Positions 11,826-23,977 of a DNA stretch of 64,000 nucleotides are shown in pieces. The stretch spans positions 9,706,001 to 9,770,000 of the forward strand of contig CP141135.1 of assembly GCA_035236585.1 (NCBI GenBank), given 5' to 3'. Under the pieces are notes generated by a model that worked only from the letters and a program-made list of their open reading frames with translations, was not told the DNA's origin and searched no databases. This DNA comes from Warburgia ugandensis (taxonomy: Eukaryota; Streptophyta; Magnoliopsida; Canellales; Canellaceae). The stretch's first letter is position 1. Every line of letters begins with the position of its first letter. Both the position numbers and the translations under genes were made by a program.

Positions 11826-14800
11826 ATGGGAAAAAGGCATGTAGTTATTGTATCATCATCCGATGATGATGATGATGATAGAGATTGTTCTCAGAATGCC
11901 ACTTGCAGATCTTCCAACTCAAAATTGAGAAACTCTGTTGCTCGTAAGAGGTCTAGAGTTTCAAAGAAGAACCCTGTTTCCGATAAACAATCACAGAAAG
12001 TTGAAAAGGTACACTTAGCTTTTTCTTTGAATTTCCTTTGCTGATTTTGCTTGGCAAGGCTTGTTGTTGTAATATCTTGATTTACTTTGAGCAAGTAGTG
12101 AAACATTTAATAGAACAGAAAATGATACCCACTTTGCACTGGACATTGTCAGTAAGATAAGGAGTAAAGTACTAAAAATAGTTAAAACTAGAATCATCAC
12201 CCAATAATCTGCTTTATGCTTACAAATAACATGGATCTACCACAGTTATTTTAGCTTATAGAAATTTTTTCCATTTTTTTTTTTTGTGCTTTGAAAGCTA
12301 ATCTAGTAAAATAGATTGCTATTAACTCAAATACATATTTCTAAAGCAAACCACCACTTCCAGTGCTTGTTACTTTGCTCCCAGAAAAATTTGATTTTCT
12401 CTTTAGCTGTAGCCATAAGATTATGATATTGCTTAGCTAAACCATGAGCTGTAAGTGTGGAAAAACTGTTTGAATACACTGGAACAGATTTCCTTATAAC
12501 CTGTCAACAAATGATGATAATGTTATGAGAACTACAGACTTTATGTTGCAACCTGTGTTGGTACCTTTTCATTATCTCGTAGGAGTTGGTAGATGGATTC
12601 TCATATATCAGTTGCTTGCAATACAGGTTAATTTTGATTTGCTAGTTGAAAATTTTTACGAAGGTCTTCAGGGGTTCAGCTCTGTCCCAGGTATGTAGGC
12701 TTAAAACCATGAAATCATGCTCTCTTAATTCTGTTTCTCTATGATGGTTTTGTTTTACTCATTGATGTTCCAACTTGTTAGTCCCCCATATAGTCAGAGA
12801 ATATTATAGTTGTGCTTGCTGTACAGTGGTCCAATTGTTTAACTTCTGAGTTAGATTATTTTTCTTGTTTCCTAGTAATAATCTTTGTTTCCAGCACAAA
12901 AGCATTGGACTCCCTTCGTCATTTCTAACCAGGTTTTCTGATTTGTATATTTTCTTGTGCAGTTGCTTCAGTACTGTGACTTATTATTAAATTTTGTTAA
13001 TTTTGTCCTAGATGAGAAGAAAAGGAAACATGGATCAAGTCCTGGTTGCGTGGACAATAAGGAGCTGTGGGTTGACAAATACCAACCTGTATCCATGTCT
13101 GACCTTGCTGTCCACAAGAAAAAGGTATTCTTAGTTATAGCTGCTTCGTCCTGCTTTTGCATGTTATGCTTCTTTCCATGAATTGATCATTTGATGCTTG
13201 GATTTCTTGTAAGTATTTCTTGCCTTGCATATATTCCTCATCTGTGATGTCAGTCATTTTTATGGCAGTAATTACGTGGACTGTGTCTTGTCTTTATATT
13301 TCCATACAGCAGTGTATTGATATTGCCATTTAATACTTTCTAACTTCTATGTATATATGGAAGCAACATTATATTATGAAATACATCCCCTAAGCTTCTT
13401 CTGTTCAATGCTACCTAAATGTCTGATAATATTTACAATGGACCGCGACACAAATTAAGTGTAATTTATAATATATATATATATGTAACTCTTGTTTTCT
13501 GTTGAAATACAATATAGATTGGTTTGAAACTGTTCATTCTAATTTTGGGCACTTTTTGTGAAGGAGCATATAGTTCAATCTGTTTGAATATGCTTTTCAA
13601 GCAAAAAAATCCACTCTTTTTCTGTTACTGTCATGTATGCCTTTCTTTCATCTAGTGATTGGGGCAAGTTGCTCATATTTTGTTAAATATTGTTGTTGAG
13701 GGTGTTCTTGCATGATCATGGCTTTCAAGAAGAAAGAGCATTAGTTACAGGACTGTAAACTAGGCCAAGTAACAATCTTCTATTTGTAGATTACTATTTT
13801 GTGCTCTGTGCATCACCACTGTTTTGTTGTGGTTCTTAAATTGTAAGTGAACCACAACCACCAGTATTCTGCATTTATTATAGGAACTTCAATCTCATTT
13901 GTCTTCTCATACTGCTGTAACAGGTAACTGGACAAATTTGTTTCTTATAAACTTGATTCCAACTTGTTTACATGCATATATTAGTCTTTGAACTTTGGCT
14001 TGGTGTTAGGACTTTTGTTAGTATTTGATGTTAATATCACTATATGATTTTGCTTTTGGCCTTATGTTGTTATGCATAGTCACTTGAAGGTGGGGAGTCT
14101 ATTTAATTTACTGTTCCATATGACACGGAATGTAGACTAATTTTCTTCTAGTTGTATTGCAGATCGAAGAAGTCAAGATGTGGTTGGAGGAAAGGGTTAG
14201 GACATCAAAGGTTATTTATTTTCTCAACTAGCATCCTGTTCTTTATTTTGAATAGCTCCTAGTTCTACGGGGCATGCATTATCTCTACTTGATTTGGCCC
14301 AGCCCAGCTTGTGACGGATTAGTGGTACATTCCATGCCTCACCAGTTGTGTGGGCTCAGTTTGGATTCTGATAAACAATATTAGTGATGAGCATGAATCG
14401 GATAATTTTATGCTTTTGTACAAGGAAATGCTAAGTACATATAGATGACCATCCAAATGAACAGCTGTTTCACGTATTGAAACCACACTCTGATTGGGTG
14501 TCCAAATAAGCAGCCATATACTCAGCTCAGATATGCAAAACAACCTTCTTGTCAAGGTGTTGTGCATTTGTAGTCAAAACTTCTTCTGGTACATGTCGCA
14601 TAACAGCATCCTATTGATATGCAAACTTCTCTGACTTTTCTGAATTGCAATAGAACAATCCTATATTGGTTTGATTCGAAATGAATTATCACGTTACTAG
14701 GATCTGCAGAGAGAAAAGTATCTTTTGGACTTGGTAATGAAAATTTTGATTGCAAATTTGTAAAATAAGCATGAACTTGGGTAAGAGAGAACTGATTAGA

Positions 14801-16809
14801 AGTGACATTGGGACTATCTTGGTTTCATTTCTTGTCTTGGCTTTAAGTTTTCATGAAGAAATAATTTGTAACTTATTGCCCTGGAAAATCTAGTTGGTAG
14901 TTGAAAGGAGCAAAGGTTGGGATTTGACCTCAAGAAATGAATCCTTCATGCTAATGCAAGTATTGGTCTGTGAGGATTTATTTATTATTAGATTGTACTT
15001 TTCTGTTAGAGTAGCTTAAGTTAGCTTCTTCCTCCCTCATCAAGTGAATCATTTGTAAGATATAGCAGTGTGGGGACTAACAAGTAAAACCACCTCTTAA
15101 CTTTTATGACTATTAAGATAATTTTGGTTCTTTTTCGACATCTCAGATTCCATGGAGTTTTGCTTGGATAGAAAACCCTCTATGTTATATCTTGCAGTAA
15201 CAGGGTACCATCAAGACTTTTCTGGTGAAAAGCAATACCACCATATTTATCTGTTGCGTTCACAAATTTCTTCCCAGTAACAAGGTGATGAATCATTGAG
15301 TGTCATTCATCCTCTGTCCTCGATCATTTTGCTTTGGTGGCCGCCTCCCTGGACCTGTTTGCTCTGTCCGATGTTACCGAGAACACTGAACTAGCAAACA
15401 TGCTTACATATGCAGCTAGACTCACATCTTCTGAAACTGAAAAAGATGTTTGGAGGCCTTCTGAAGCAAATTCTATGGACTTCCAAAATTGATGGTACCT
15501 TCAATCAAGCATGTTCCATTATGAGCTGGAAGTGGCAGAAAATCATTTAGAACTACTATTTTGTTCAGTAATGTGGAGTATTTTCTTTGATATGCTGTTA
15601 TTCCTTTGCAGCTCTATCTTATTTTAGGTTCTGGTAACGACCTGTTTCTGGTTGTGGATAACAGCTTGCTTTGTGAATCTTTATTGCAAGTGCCTGATCT
15701 CTAGAATAGCGTATGTTCATTTTTCCTTGTGCTAGGATTGAGTTTGTTATGAATGTCTCATGTTTTCCAGGTAATATATTATTACAATTTGTTCCTTGAA
15801 CTTGTTGTGTTTCATCATTTTTCTGTAACTAGGTGCGGAGAACCTAATAAGACTCTTATCTGTTCCTTCATTTACAGGAAGCATTCTATAGTCATGCTCT
15901 TGTTATTACTGGACCAGCCGGAGCTGGAAAATCTGTATGTTCTTGATCTGTCTTTTCTTTGCTTCATATTCATACTTAGCATGTTAACAATTTTTCAGAG
16001 GATTATTCTTCACTACACAAAGGCCTCTTGCCTTATTGAATTTTCTTTCAAGGACCAAGTTTGACATTTTTATCAGCATCATGTCAAAGTCAATTTTCAT
16101 AGTCTACAAGCACTTGAGTTTACACGTAGCTAATACTGAATCTAGAAAACATGAAGAAATAGTTTTAAAAAACTAATTTTCTAATTCCTGCGTGTAGTTT
16201 CATTTCCATGTTTACATCGAAAGAGATTTATCATATAGTAAAACAGAAGAAAAATGATAAGGAGAAGTGCAGTTGGTTAGGAAGTACAAAGCAATGAGAG
16301 TAATGTGGCTCTTTTCTCTTCGTATTTGTGTTCTTCTCCTATAGTTTCCTTTGAAATAGTTTTAGAAAAAATACAATCTCAATAAAGAAGTACCATGTGG
16401 CACTCATTGATTCCTACTCCTTTCTTAAGCAAGCACATGCCTTGCTTGGTGGTGATACCCATTGCAGAATGTTCTTATAATGAAAATCAGAATATTTGGA
16501 ACCAACTTTGTCAGATGCATTCCTCTGAACAACTTAGCAATATCCATGTTGAGTAATGGGATTTCTCAGCCTCAGACTGAGCACTTTTTCAGCTTAAAAT
16601 GCTGCCCACTAACAGGCGGGGCAGAAACATAATCATACTTGGCAACAGCACTTTTCTGACCTCAATTTTTCATGATCAGTGAAAAGTGGCCAAAGAAGAG
16701 CAGATATTCTTGCCTCAATTGGAAGTGTGTACGGAGTATCCATTCTTTGCAAACTGCAGCATGTGAAACTGTGAAAAGTTGGTCTTTCGTGTGCATTATT
16801 GGGGTCAAT

Positions 16810-16840
<31 letters not shown>

Positions 16841-19800
16841 AGACCTTATCCCAATTAGGGGTCGGCCACATGAATCTTATTCCTCCATTCCACTCTATTA
16901 AATACCATGGTTTCATTTAGTCCCAAAGTTTTTAAATCTTTCCTCACCACTTCTATCCACGTTCTTTTGGGCCTTCCCCTTGCCCTTTTAGAACCTTCAA
17001 CTTGTATTGCCTCACTCCTTCTAACTGGTGCCGTTGTTGGCCTCCTTTGAACATGTCCAAACCATCTAAGTCTAATCTCCCTCATCTTGTTACCTATTGG
17101 TGCTATCCTTAAATTTCCTCTAATATTTTCATTTCTAATTCTATCCTTTCTTGTCTTACCACTCATCCATCTCAACATCCTCATTTCTGCGACACTCAGC
17201 CTATGAGTATGATGTTCCTTAACTGCCCAACACTCTGATCCATAGAGCATGGCCGGCCTAATAGCCATCCTATAGAATTTTTCCTTTAGTTTGAGTGGCA
17301 CCCGCCGATCACATAAAACACCCGATGCACATCTCCATTTGTTCCAACCCGCTTGGATTCTCTGGGTAACCTCCCTCTCAATCTCTCCACTCTCATGGAT
17401 CAATGATCCTAAGTATCGGAAGTGGTCTCTCATGGGGACCTCTTGGTTATCAATCTTGACTGGTGCTCCATTCCTACTCTCCTTACTAAAATTACATTCC
17501 ATATATTCTGTCTTAGTTCGGCTAATTTTAAATCCTTCCAATTCTAATGCTTCTCTCCATAACTCTAGCTTTATGTTTACACCCTCCCTTGTCTCATCAA
17601 GTAAAACTATATCGTCTGCAAATAACATGCACCAGGGAATCTCCTCATGCAGATGTTTTATTAACTCATCCATAACTAATGTGAAAAGGTATGGACTCAA
17701 TGTCGATCCTTGGTGCAATTCGACAGTGACAGGAAAATCACCAATCACGCCACTAGTGGTCTTAACATTTGTTACTGCTCCCTCATACATATCTTTAATT
17801 ATGTCTATATACTCCTGAGAAACCCCTTTAACACCCAACACCCTCCATATTAACTCTCTAGGGACTCTATCATAAGCTTTCTCTAAGTCAATAAAGACCA
17901 TGTGTAGGTCTTTTCTCCTCTCCCTATATTTCTCTACTAATTGTCTTAGTAAGAAAATAGCTTCCATAGTAGACCTCCCAGGCATGAAACCAAACTGATT
18001 CTCCGATACACTTGTTTCATGTCGTAGCCTCTTCTCAATCACTCTTTCAAAAAGTTTCATGGTGTGGCTCATAAATTTGATCCCTCGATAATTAATGCAG
18101 CTCTGAATGTCTCCTTTATTCTTATAGATTGGTACAATAGAGCTTTTCCTCCACTCATCAAGCATTTTCTTTGATTTTATAATATTGTTAAACAATTTGG
18201 TCAACCAAACTACCCCACTATCTCCCATATGCTTCCAAACCTCTATTGGTATACCATCAGGCCCCATGGCCTTTCCTGATTTCATCTTTCTCAAGGCCTC
18301 TTTTACTTCAAGCATTCTAATCCTACATTCATATCTATAATATCCAGTGTTATTTAGATTTATAGTATTTTCAATCCCTATATTCTCAGGGCCATTGTCA
18401 TTTAACAATTTTTGAAAGTATATTTCCCACCTTTATTTAATCTCATCATCTTTGACTAATACCCTTTGATCATCGCTTCTAATGCACCTAACATGCTCTA
18501 AGTCCTTACCTTTCTGTTCTCTTACTTTTGCAAGTTTAAACACATCTTTCTCACCTTCTCTTGTTCCTAGTCTATTATAGAGCTCATCATATGCTTTAAG
18601 TTTTGCCTTACTTACTATTCTTTTAGCAACGTTTTTAGCATTCTTATATTGTTCATAGTTTTCATTATTTCTAATCTTCTACAATGCCTTAAAATGCATT
18701 CGTTTTTCTTTAATAGCTTTTTGCACTGTTTCATTCCACCACCATGTTTCCTTTGTTAATAGCCTTTTACCTTTAGATACTCCTAAGACATCTTTTGCCA
18801 CTTTCTTAATGGACTCAGCCATATTAGTCCACATGGTCTTTACTTCTGTTTCATAGTTCCAATTTCCTTCTACCATCAACTTATTATTGGGGTCAATTTC
18901 ATCATAAATAAATTTTTATCTTTGTGCACCTGGCTGAATTTGTCTTTCTTAATTTGGTTACACCAGTCCTGTTATTCTCTTTGGACTTTCCACTCAAAAT
19001 AAGTAGATTATGGGAATAGAAATGTATATGGAAACACAAATAAGTTGGTTTGGGAACTGCAAGTTGGGGCCCTGGAAGCATACTAAGATACCTGGAGGCA
19101 CTGTTTGCAGCTAATTTGTTCTTGTTTTCTTTTGTGCTATATGTATGTAGATAAATACACATGTATTTTTATATCGTACTATATGAACATGTGGGAGGGG
19201 AGCCTTGGTGCAAGGGTAAAGGTTGTCGTCGCATGACCTTGAGGTCATGGGTTCAAGGTGTAGAACCAGCCTCTTGCAAAAATGCAAGGTAAGGCTGGGT
19301 ACTATGGACCCTTGTGGTTCACCACATTCCCAGACCACTCATAGGCCGGAGCCTCGTGCACTGGGGCTGCCCTCTCACTCTATGATCATGTGATTTATGC
19401 ATATATGAGTGTTTGGACCTTGTGAATAATGGTTTAGTTGATTTTTTTCATACTGGGGACTTTTGAGTTTTAGTGACTTGCTTCAAGGGATAACTTTGGA
19501 AAAAAGAAATACTTTATGAAGGAGTAGATACCCAATAACTGCAGAGAATGTAGCTACTTCTGGTTCTATAGAACTACTACTTCAGCAGAATCAGCACTTA
19601 CTGATTCTTATTTCCTCAAATTCATTGATTGCTTCTTACTAGTTACTAATGCATTTAAAGTGGTTGTGAGCTATGTATGAGGGCCTTACCTGTATTGCAG
19701 GCAACAGTTCAAGTAATTGTGTCACAACTTGGAGCTGAATTGTGTGAATGGAAGACCCCCACACCCACCCTTTGGCAAGAACATTTGCATAATGCCAGTT

Positions 19801-21445
19801 CAGGTACTTCAAGAAGATTGTGATCATCTTAAAATAATGAAAGAGTGAATATAGGCTTTTCAGCTTTTTCATGTGTGCGTTTCATCTTCATTATTGATAT
19901 AATGGAATATATCCATCATAGTGCCACTTGATAGAGCCTTCTTATGGAAAGATTGCTTCTTGCCATCCAGCAGAATATACTGCATAAGAAATGTCTCCAT
20001 TGTAACTGATGCTGATATATTACTAGGTATATCCTACACATCAAAGTTGGAGGAGTTCGAAAACTTTGTGGAGAGAATAAGGAAGTATGCATTGCTTCCA
20101 TCAGTCTCTAATGGAGGATCCAGAAGACCAGTTATAGTCCTAATCGATGACCTTCCTGTGGCAAATGGAAGAGCTGCTTCTGGAAGACTCACCAAATGCT
20201 TGCATTATCTTGTGCTGTCAACTCACATACCAACTATCATATTGTTCACGGATTATAACAAAACCAACTCTGGTGAGAGTACAAGCTATAAGGAGGAACT
20301 GCTGTCGTCGCTGGAGAGAGCTGGAGCTTCGAAGGTTAGATTTCTTCAAGAGATCCATATAGAAACCTAATTTCCATGTTTGATGGACACATACTTCAAA
20401 TTTCTCCTGCAACATCTTGCAGGTGGCCTTCAATCCTCTTACAGTAAATTCCATAAAGAAGACTTTGTCTAGAATATGCCAAGAAGAAAAGGCTAATGTG
20501 CCTGCTGAGCAGATTGATCAGATTGCAAAGGCCAGTTGTGGTGATATCAGACATGCAATAACATCTTTACAGTATTTCTGCGTGAGACCTAACATTCAGA
20601 ACTCCTTACCATCAGCCCCTGTAACTCCTTCAAAACGAAAATCAGAACTTCTTGATGGATTTCCATTGTCAAGTAATCATGAGGGTTCAGATGATCCATT
20701 TTGTCTACCATTCGGAAGAGATGAGACTCTTTCCCTATTTCATGCCTTGGGAAAGTTTCTACACAACAAAAGAGACACTGTACATGTTGGATTTGATCAA
20801 GATTTATTCCCTTTACAGGAGAGATTCACAAGACTTCCATTAAAAATGGATGCCCCAGAGAAAGTTCTTTCTCAGGCACATGGACAAGCAAGGGTGGTAG
20901 CTGACTTTCTCCATGAAAATGTTTTGGACTTTGTAAGTGATGAAGCAATTGATAATGCATGGACGGTGGCCTCTTATCTAAGTGATGCTGACTGCCTTCT
21001 TGGTACTCTGCAAGGACCAAGATCAAATCAGATGATATCTGGAAAATATGAGCCAGAAAATTTGGTCCAGTTAGTTTCCGCTTCAGTTGCTATTCGTGGG
21101 GTACTATTTGGAAATTCAAAGCCCTCATCTTCCCAGTGGCACTCTATTCGTAGACCAAAGCTTTGGCAGGCTGAGCAGTCATTGTGGCGGAACAAGAATC
21201 AGCTGGTACTAGAAAGTTTTCAAGCTTACAATAGCTTTGGTACAGTAGCTACGGCTGTCATGGCTACTGAATATAAACCTGCACTTAAATGGCTTGGATT
21301 CAGATCATCACAGGATCTTCGGATTCAGAAGAAACCAATACAAAGCAGCAAGGTATCAGCCCGTGACCATGATAGGATGGATCAAAGTGAATTAGAAGAT
21401 GAAAATTCAGGAGACAGTGAAGGAGATGAAATAGAGGATTGGTAG
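11826..21445 (+). CDS. RAD17: Checkpoint clamp loader RAD17
   Basis: Large subunit of the Rad17-RFC complex, which loads the 9-1-1 clamp at damaged DNA in the nucleus. Exons: 11826-12008, 12627-12690, 13012-13124, 14163-14210, 15878-15934, 19701-19803, 20027-20334, 20423-21445. These join in phase to 632 codons, close to the usual plant length. Domains: an acidic, Ser-rich N-terminus (SSSDDDDDD) and basic stretch (RKRSR); ELWVDKYQPVSMSDLAVHKKK, typical of RFC-like proteins, near 95-120; Walker A GPAGAGKS at about 148-155; Walker B VIVLIDD at about 225-231; then the AAA+ lid (ASCGDIRHAITSLQ) and a long C-terminal region ending in an acidic tail. The large last exon is uninterrupted. Intron 5 (3.8 kb) carries an RTE LINE and an Au SINE. 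Exon 7 has a second possible acceptor upstream. Identity is very secure; exon 7's start is the least certain border. Confidence 0.93.
16795..16817 (+). repeat. Target-site duplication (left copy) of RTE LINE
   Basis: Twenty-three bp beginning ATTATTGGGGTCAATTTC, identical to 18883-18905. Together they bound the LINE at 16818-18882. Confidence 0.92.
16811..16841 (+). repeat. (TCA)n microsatellite tail of the LINE
   Basis: About ten ATC/TCA units directly at the LINE 3' end; the outermost units overlap the target duplication. Confidence 0.9.
16818..18882 (-). mobile_element. RTE-clade LINE, 5'-truncated, nearly intact reading frame
   Basis: A 2.07-kb non-LTR retrotransposon in RAD17 intron 5, antisense to the gene. 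One frame runs from 18882 to the stop at 16855, broken by only two stops (TAG at 18679-18681 and TAA at 18433-18435). The final 517 codons hold a complete reverse transcriptase: GKAMGPDGIPIEVW, INYRGIKFMSHTMKLFERVI, FIDLEKAYDRVPRE, HQGSTLSPYLFTLVMDEL and the catalytic FADDIVLL, followed by the RTE-type tail WFGHVQRRP. The 3' UTR is only about 20 bp and ends in a (TGA)n/(TCA)n microsatellite tail (16811-16841), a hallmark of RTE elements. The endonuclease half is missing. A 23-bp perfect target duplication brackets the insertion. The sparse damage suggests a young copy. Confidence 0.93.
18883..18905 (+). repeat. Target-site duplication (right copy) of RTE LINE
   Basis: Identical over 23 bp to 16795-16817; marks the point where 5' truncation of the LINE joined the target. 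Confidence 0.92.
19194..19381 (+). mobile_element. Au-type SINE, full length
   Basis: Head GGAGCCTTGGTGCAAGGG, B-box-like GGTCATGGGTTCAAGG, core CAGCCTCTTGCAAAAATGCA and 3' end GTGCACTGGGGCTGCCC. Target duplication ATGAACATGTG / ATGATCATGTG (19183-19193 and 19382-19392, one mismatch). Lies in RAD17 intron 5, about 290 bp beyond the LINE. Confidence 0.87.
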
Positions 21446-22465
21446 TTGTATCTATTTCTGGGTCTAAAATGTGATCCAGAGTGCAGACCCGGTGCAGGTG
21501 GGAATGAAATTATTTTTGCTACTGGTCTGATATGTGAGTATTCCACAATGGACGTAATTAAAGATTGTTCAAGGGCCATGTTAAACTGTTGCAACTTCCC
21601 ACTGTAAATAGCTTCTGAAGTAGCAGAATTTTGGTGCAGAAATGCAGTTGGTGCCTGAATAGAATCAGAAGTTGAGAAATTTGATTGTCTTGCAAGAACC
21701 AACTTGGTTAATGAAGAAGTCCCCAATCTTCATATGCTCTGCAGCACCACTATGCTCCTGCACGTTTGTGCAAGTAAATCAGAAATGCGTTTAAATGATA
21801 AAGGTTCATGCGGGGCGCAGATGGCTGTAAAAATCTGACCGTCAGTTCTCCAGACTACATCTAAAATGTGCCGTGCCCCAAAACCTTTCTCCATTGTTCA
21901 CCCTTGGATCTGTCAAGAAATATCTTTAGAACTTTCTGAGTTGTTCATTAGCCACTAGTGGTGGTTAGGATAATTGCCACGTACTCCGACTGGTTTGGAT
22001 CACTACTCGCTAATCTTTGTGCAAGAATGCACATTATCAATAGAAGAATGCTAAACGGACGCTGAGGATCCATGAATGCGGGTCGGTCCCCACCTTTAGA
22101 TGATCCGACCCATCCATCTGATTGGATGTCTTGTATGAAAAAAATCATGATGATTGGAGAATTATCCTAAGAACTCCATTTTGACGAGTTTTGATCTATT
22201 TTTCATATGGGCAAATCCAAACCGTTTGATTTCCTGCTAGCAAAGTATAAGATTTATAGACACGAGTCATCCAATTAACTTGCTTTTTTCAGCTGAAGGA
22301 GTAGGCTCATCCACAGGTGGGCCCCTTATTTGCCCTTGTATGGAGTGCCCAAAACCAAAACGTTGGTCCAGATAGCCTGCAGAGGCTTTCATAGTAGGGG
22401 TCTAACATCGTACCCTTTCCTACCATAAAACCTAGTACAGTTATGACTCATACAATTCCTCTGTA
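21446..22465. other. RAD17 3' UTR and convergent intergenic DNA
   Basis: The first 300 bp is the likely RAD17 3' UTR. The rest contains no gene I recognise. Stretches such as 22050-22330 (GGTGGGGCCC-like wording, ATCCGACC) resemble dispersed non-autonomous repeats, but I see no clean termini. Confidence 0.45.
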
Positions 22466-22629
22466 AAAGGACAGCACCTGCCTATGCAGGGTCCCAAAAA
22501 GGGACAAACTATAAGAGTTTATAGTATGCAGTCTTACCTTGTATTTATGCAAGAGGCTATTTTCATGCCTTGAATATGTAATCTCAAGGTCATACAATGA
22601 CAATTTTACCGTTGCACCAAACTCCCCTT
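22466..22629 (-). mobile_element. Au-type SINE, diverged
   Basis: Reverse-oriented family copy: GGACAGCACCTGCCTATGCA, TTTATAGTATGCAGTCTTAC, TTGTATTTATGCAAGAGGCT and the head complement TTACCGTTGCACCAAACTCC. Possible 9-bp target duplication TACAATTCC / TACAAGTCC. Confidence 0.8.
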
Positions 22630-22820
22630 CGTACAAGTCCCCAAATATGGTATGATATTTGTACATCTCTGATTGTGGCTTGTTATTTCACTTTCTTTGC
22701 TTCAATTGAACAACAAAACAAAACAAATTAAAAGCAAAGTGCAGTGAGCAGATTACTAGAAGTAGCAGCCCTAAAGCTATTTATCTGCTTATTCTCCTCC
22801 AGGGATCAAATTTGACTCTT

Positions 22821-22908
22821 AGTGGGACCCACTAATGGATTTGATCAATGATAGAGAATCTCATAAATCAAACGACTTTGATGACCAAATCCATTAGTGG
22901 GACCCACT
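22821..22908. repeat. Short perfect-looking hairpin
   Basis: Arms 22821-22847 and 22882-22908 are reverse complements over 27 bp except for two mismatches (AGTGGGACCCACTAATGG against CCATTAGTGGGACCCACT), with a 34-bp loop. It may be a remnant of a small foldback element. Confidence 0.75.
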
Positions 22909-23221
22909 GACATGATCTCGGCCTACCATTTCTTGATCACTGGGTGGAACATGCTTGCCCCTTGGAAGGGTACTGATCAGGCTAGCATGTGCCACTTGTA
23001 CGGCTAGAAGGACAACAAGAAAAAGCGGTGGTGGGTATCTCTTGGGAGGCACCCCCACCCTGCTGCCCCAGACTTTTCTTCTTTTCCTCCTCAAGTGCAG
23101 GGGAATTTCCAGCCCTGGTGCGTAGAAAGTCGGTTCGCATGTTTCGCATTTGGAACTGTTGAGATAGGGAGAAGAATAGAAGACTGTTGATCTTCGTGGA
23201 ACACCTTGCAGATAAAATCAC

Positions 23222-23362
23222 AGCGCACGAAGCTCTCGCATATGTAGGTCTAGTGCAGGGGCAGACCACAAGAGCTTATACCATGCAGCCTTATCATGCA
23301 TTTTTAGCCTATAACATGCAGCCTTGCCTTACAGTTTTCAAGGTCACGTTGCGCCAAGGCTC
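23222..23362 (-). mobile_element. Au-type SINE, rearranged
   Basis: The reverse-oriented 3' half (GCACGAAGCTCTCGCATATG, GGGGCAGACCACAAGAGC) is followed by two partial copies of the ATGCAGCCTT core and then the head complement (AAGGTCACGTTGCGCCAAGG). The B-box region is deleted and the core is partly duplicated. Confidence 0.72.
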
Positions 23363-23977
23363 AGTTGAGAGTTACTTTGCATCCTGAAATCATCCGAACA
23401 ATTCGGGGCATGGCCACCTAAGGTTCCAGATGAACGTGGGTTTTAGCGTAAAACAATCTCCTCCCCTTCTTGGCATGTATCAAATGACTGAAATCTTCCA
23501 CCTATTGGGCTCACCATAGATGGAACTCTTACGATAGTGCAATCCTAGCCATTTGATAAGCTGAATTCATCATCTCAGACATTTTGGACAGCAAATTGGC
23601 TCACTCAGGCACAGTTTTATCATTTACACTAGCAGCATCGAAAGGAAACAGACTGAAAACTGGGATACAGCTCTATGAAATCTTCTTTGGCAAAAACCAG
23701 TAGCATCAAACAGAAGAAACACAGCAGAGACCCCAAATGGGTCTTTCTATAACAAAACAAAGCTGGTTATACAAAAACCAAATCCAAACTTCATTTCACT
23801 ACATTCAAATCCTTTGTTTCACTTCTCTGTTTGTCGGGCTAGCTCAAGTTCTGCTCAGACATCGAAATTTGCTTCGTAAAATCCCGGTCTGCTCTGTTAG
23901 AGAAGAATCATCGGTCGGTCAGTAGTCCACCAATCACTTACAGTTTATACATAAATTCAACTTCAGTATCCGTCCCT

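Noticed and set aside
17291..17818. Plus-strand 175-codon open frame
   Set aside because: Antisense to the LINE reverse transcriptase at 16855-18408, whose motifs are clear on the minus strand.
19922..20026. Taking the upstream acceptor as the main start of RAD17 exon 7
   Set aside because: The added 35 residues do not resemble the conserved RAD17 sequence, whereas the downstream acceptor gives the familiar reading; kept only as a possible isoform.
20147..21026. Several open frames overlapping RAD17 exons 7-8
   Set aside because: Out-of-frame or antisense shadows of the conserved RAD17 reading.
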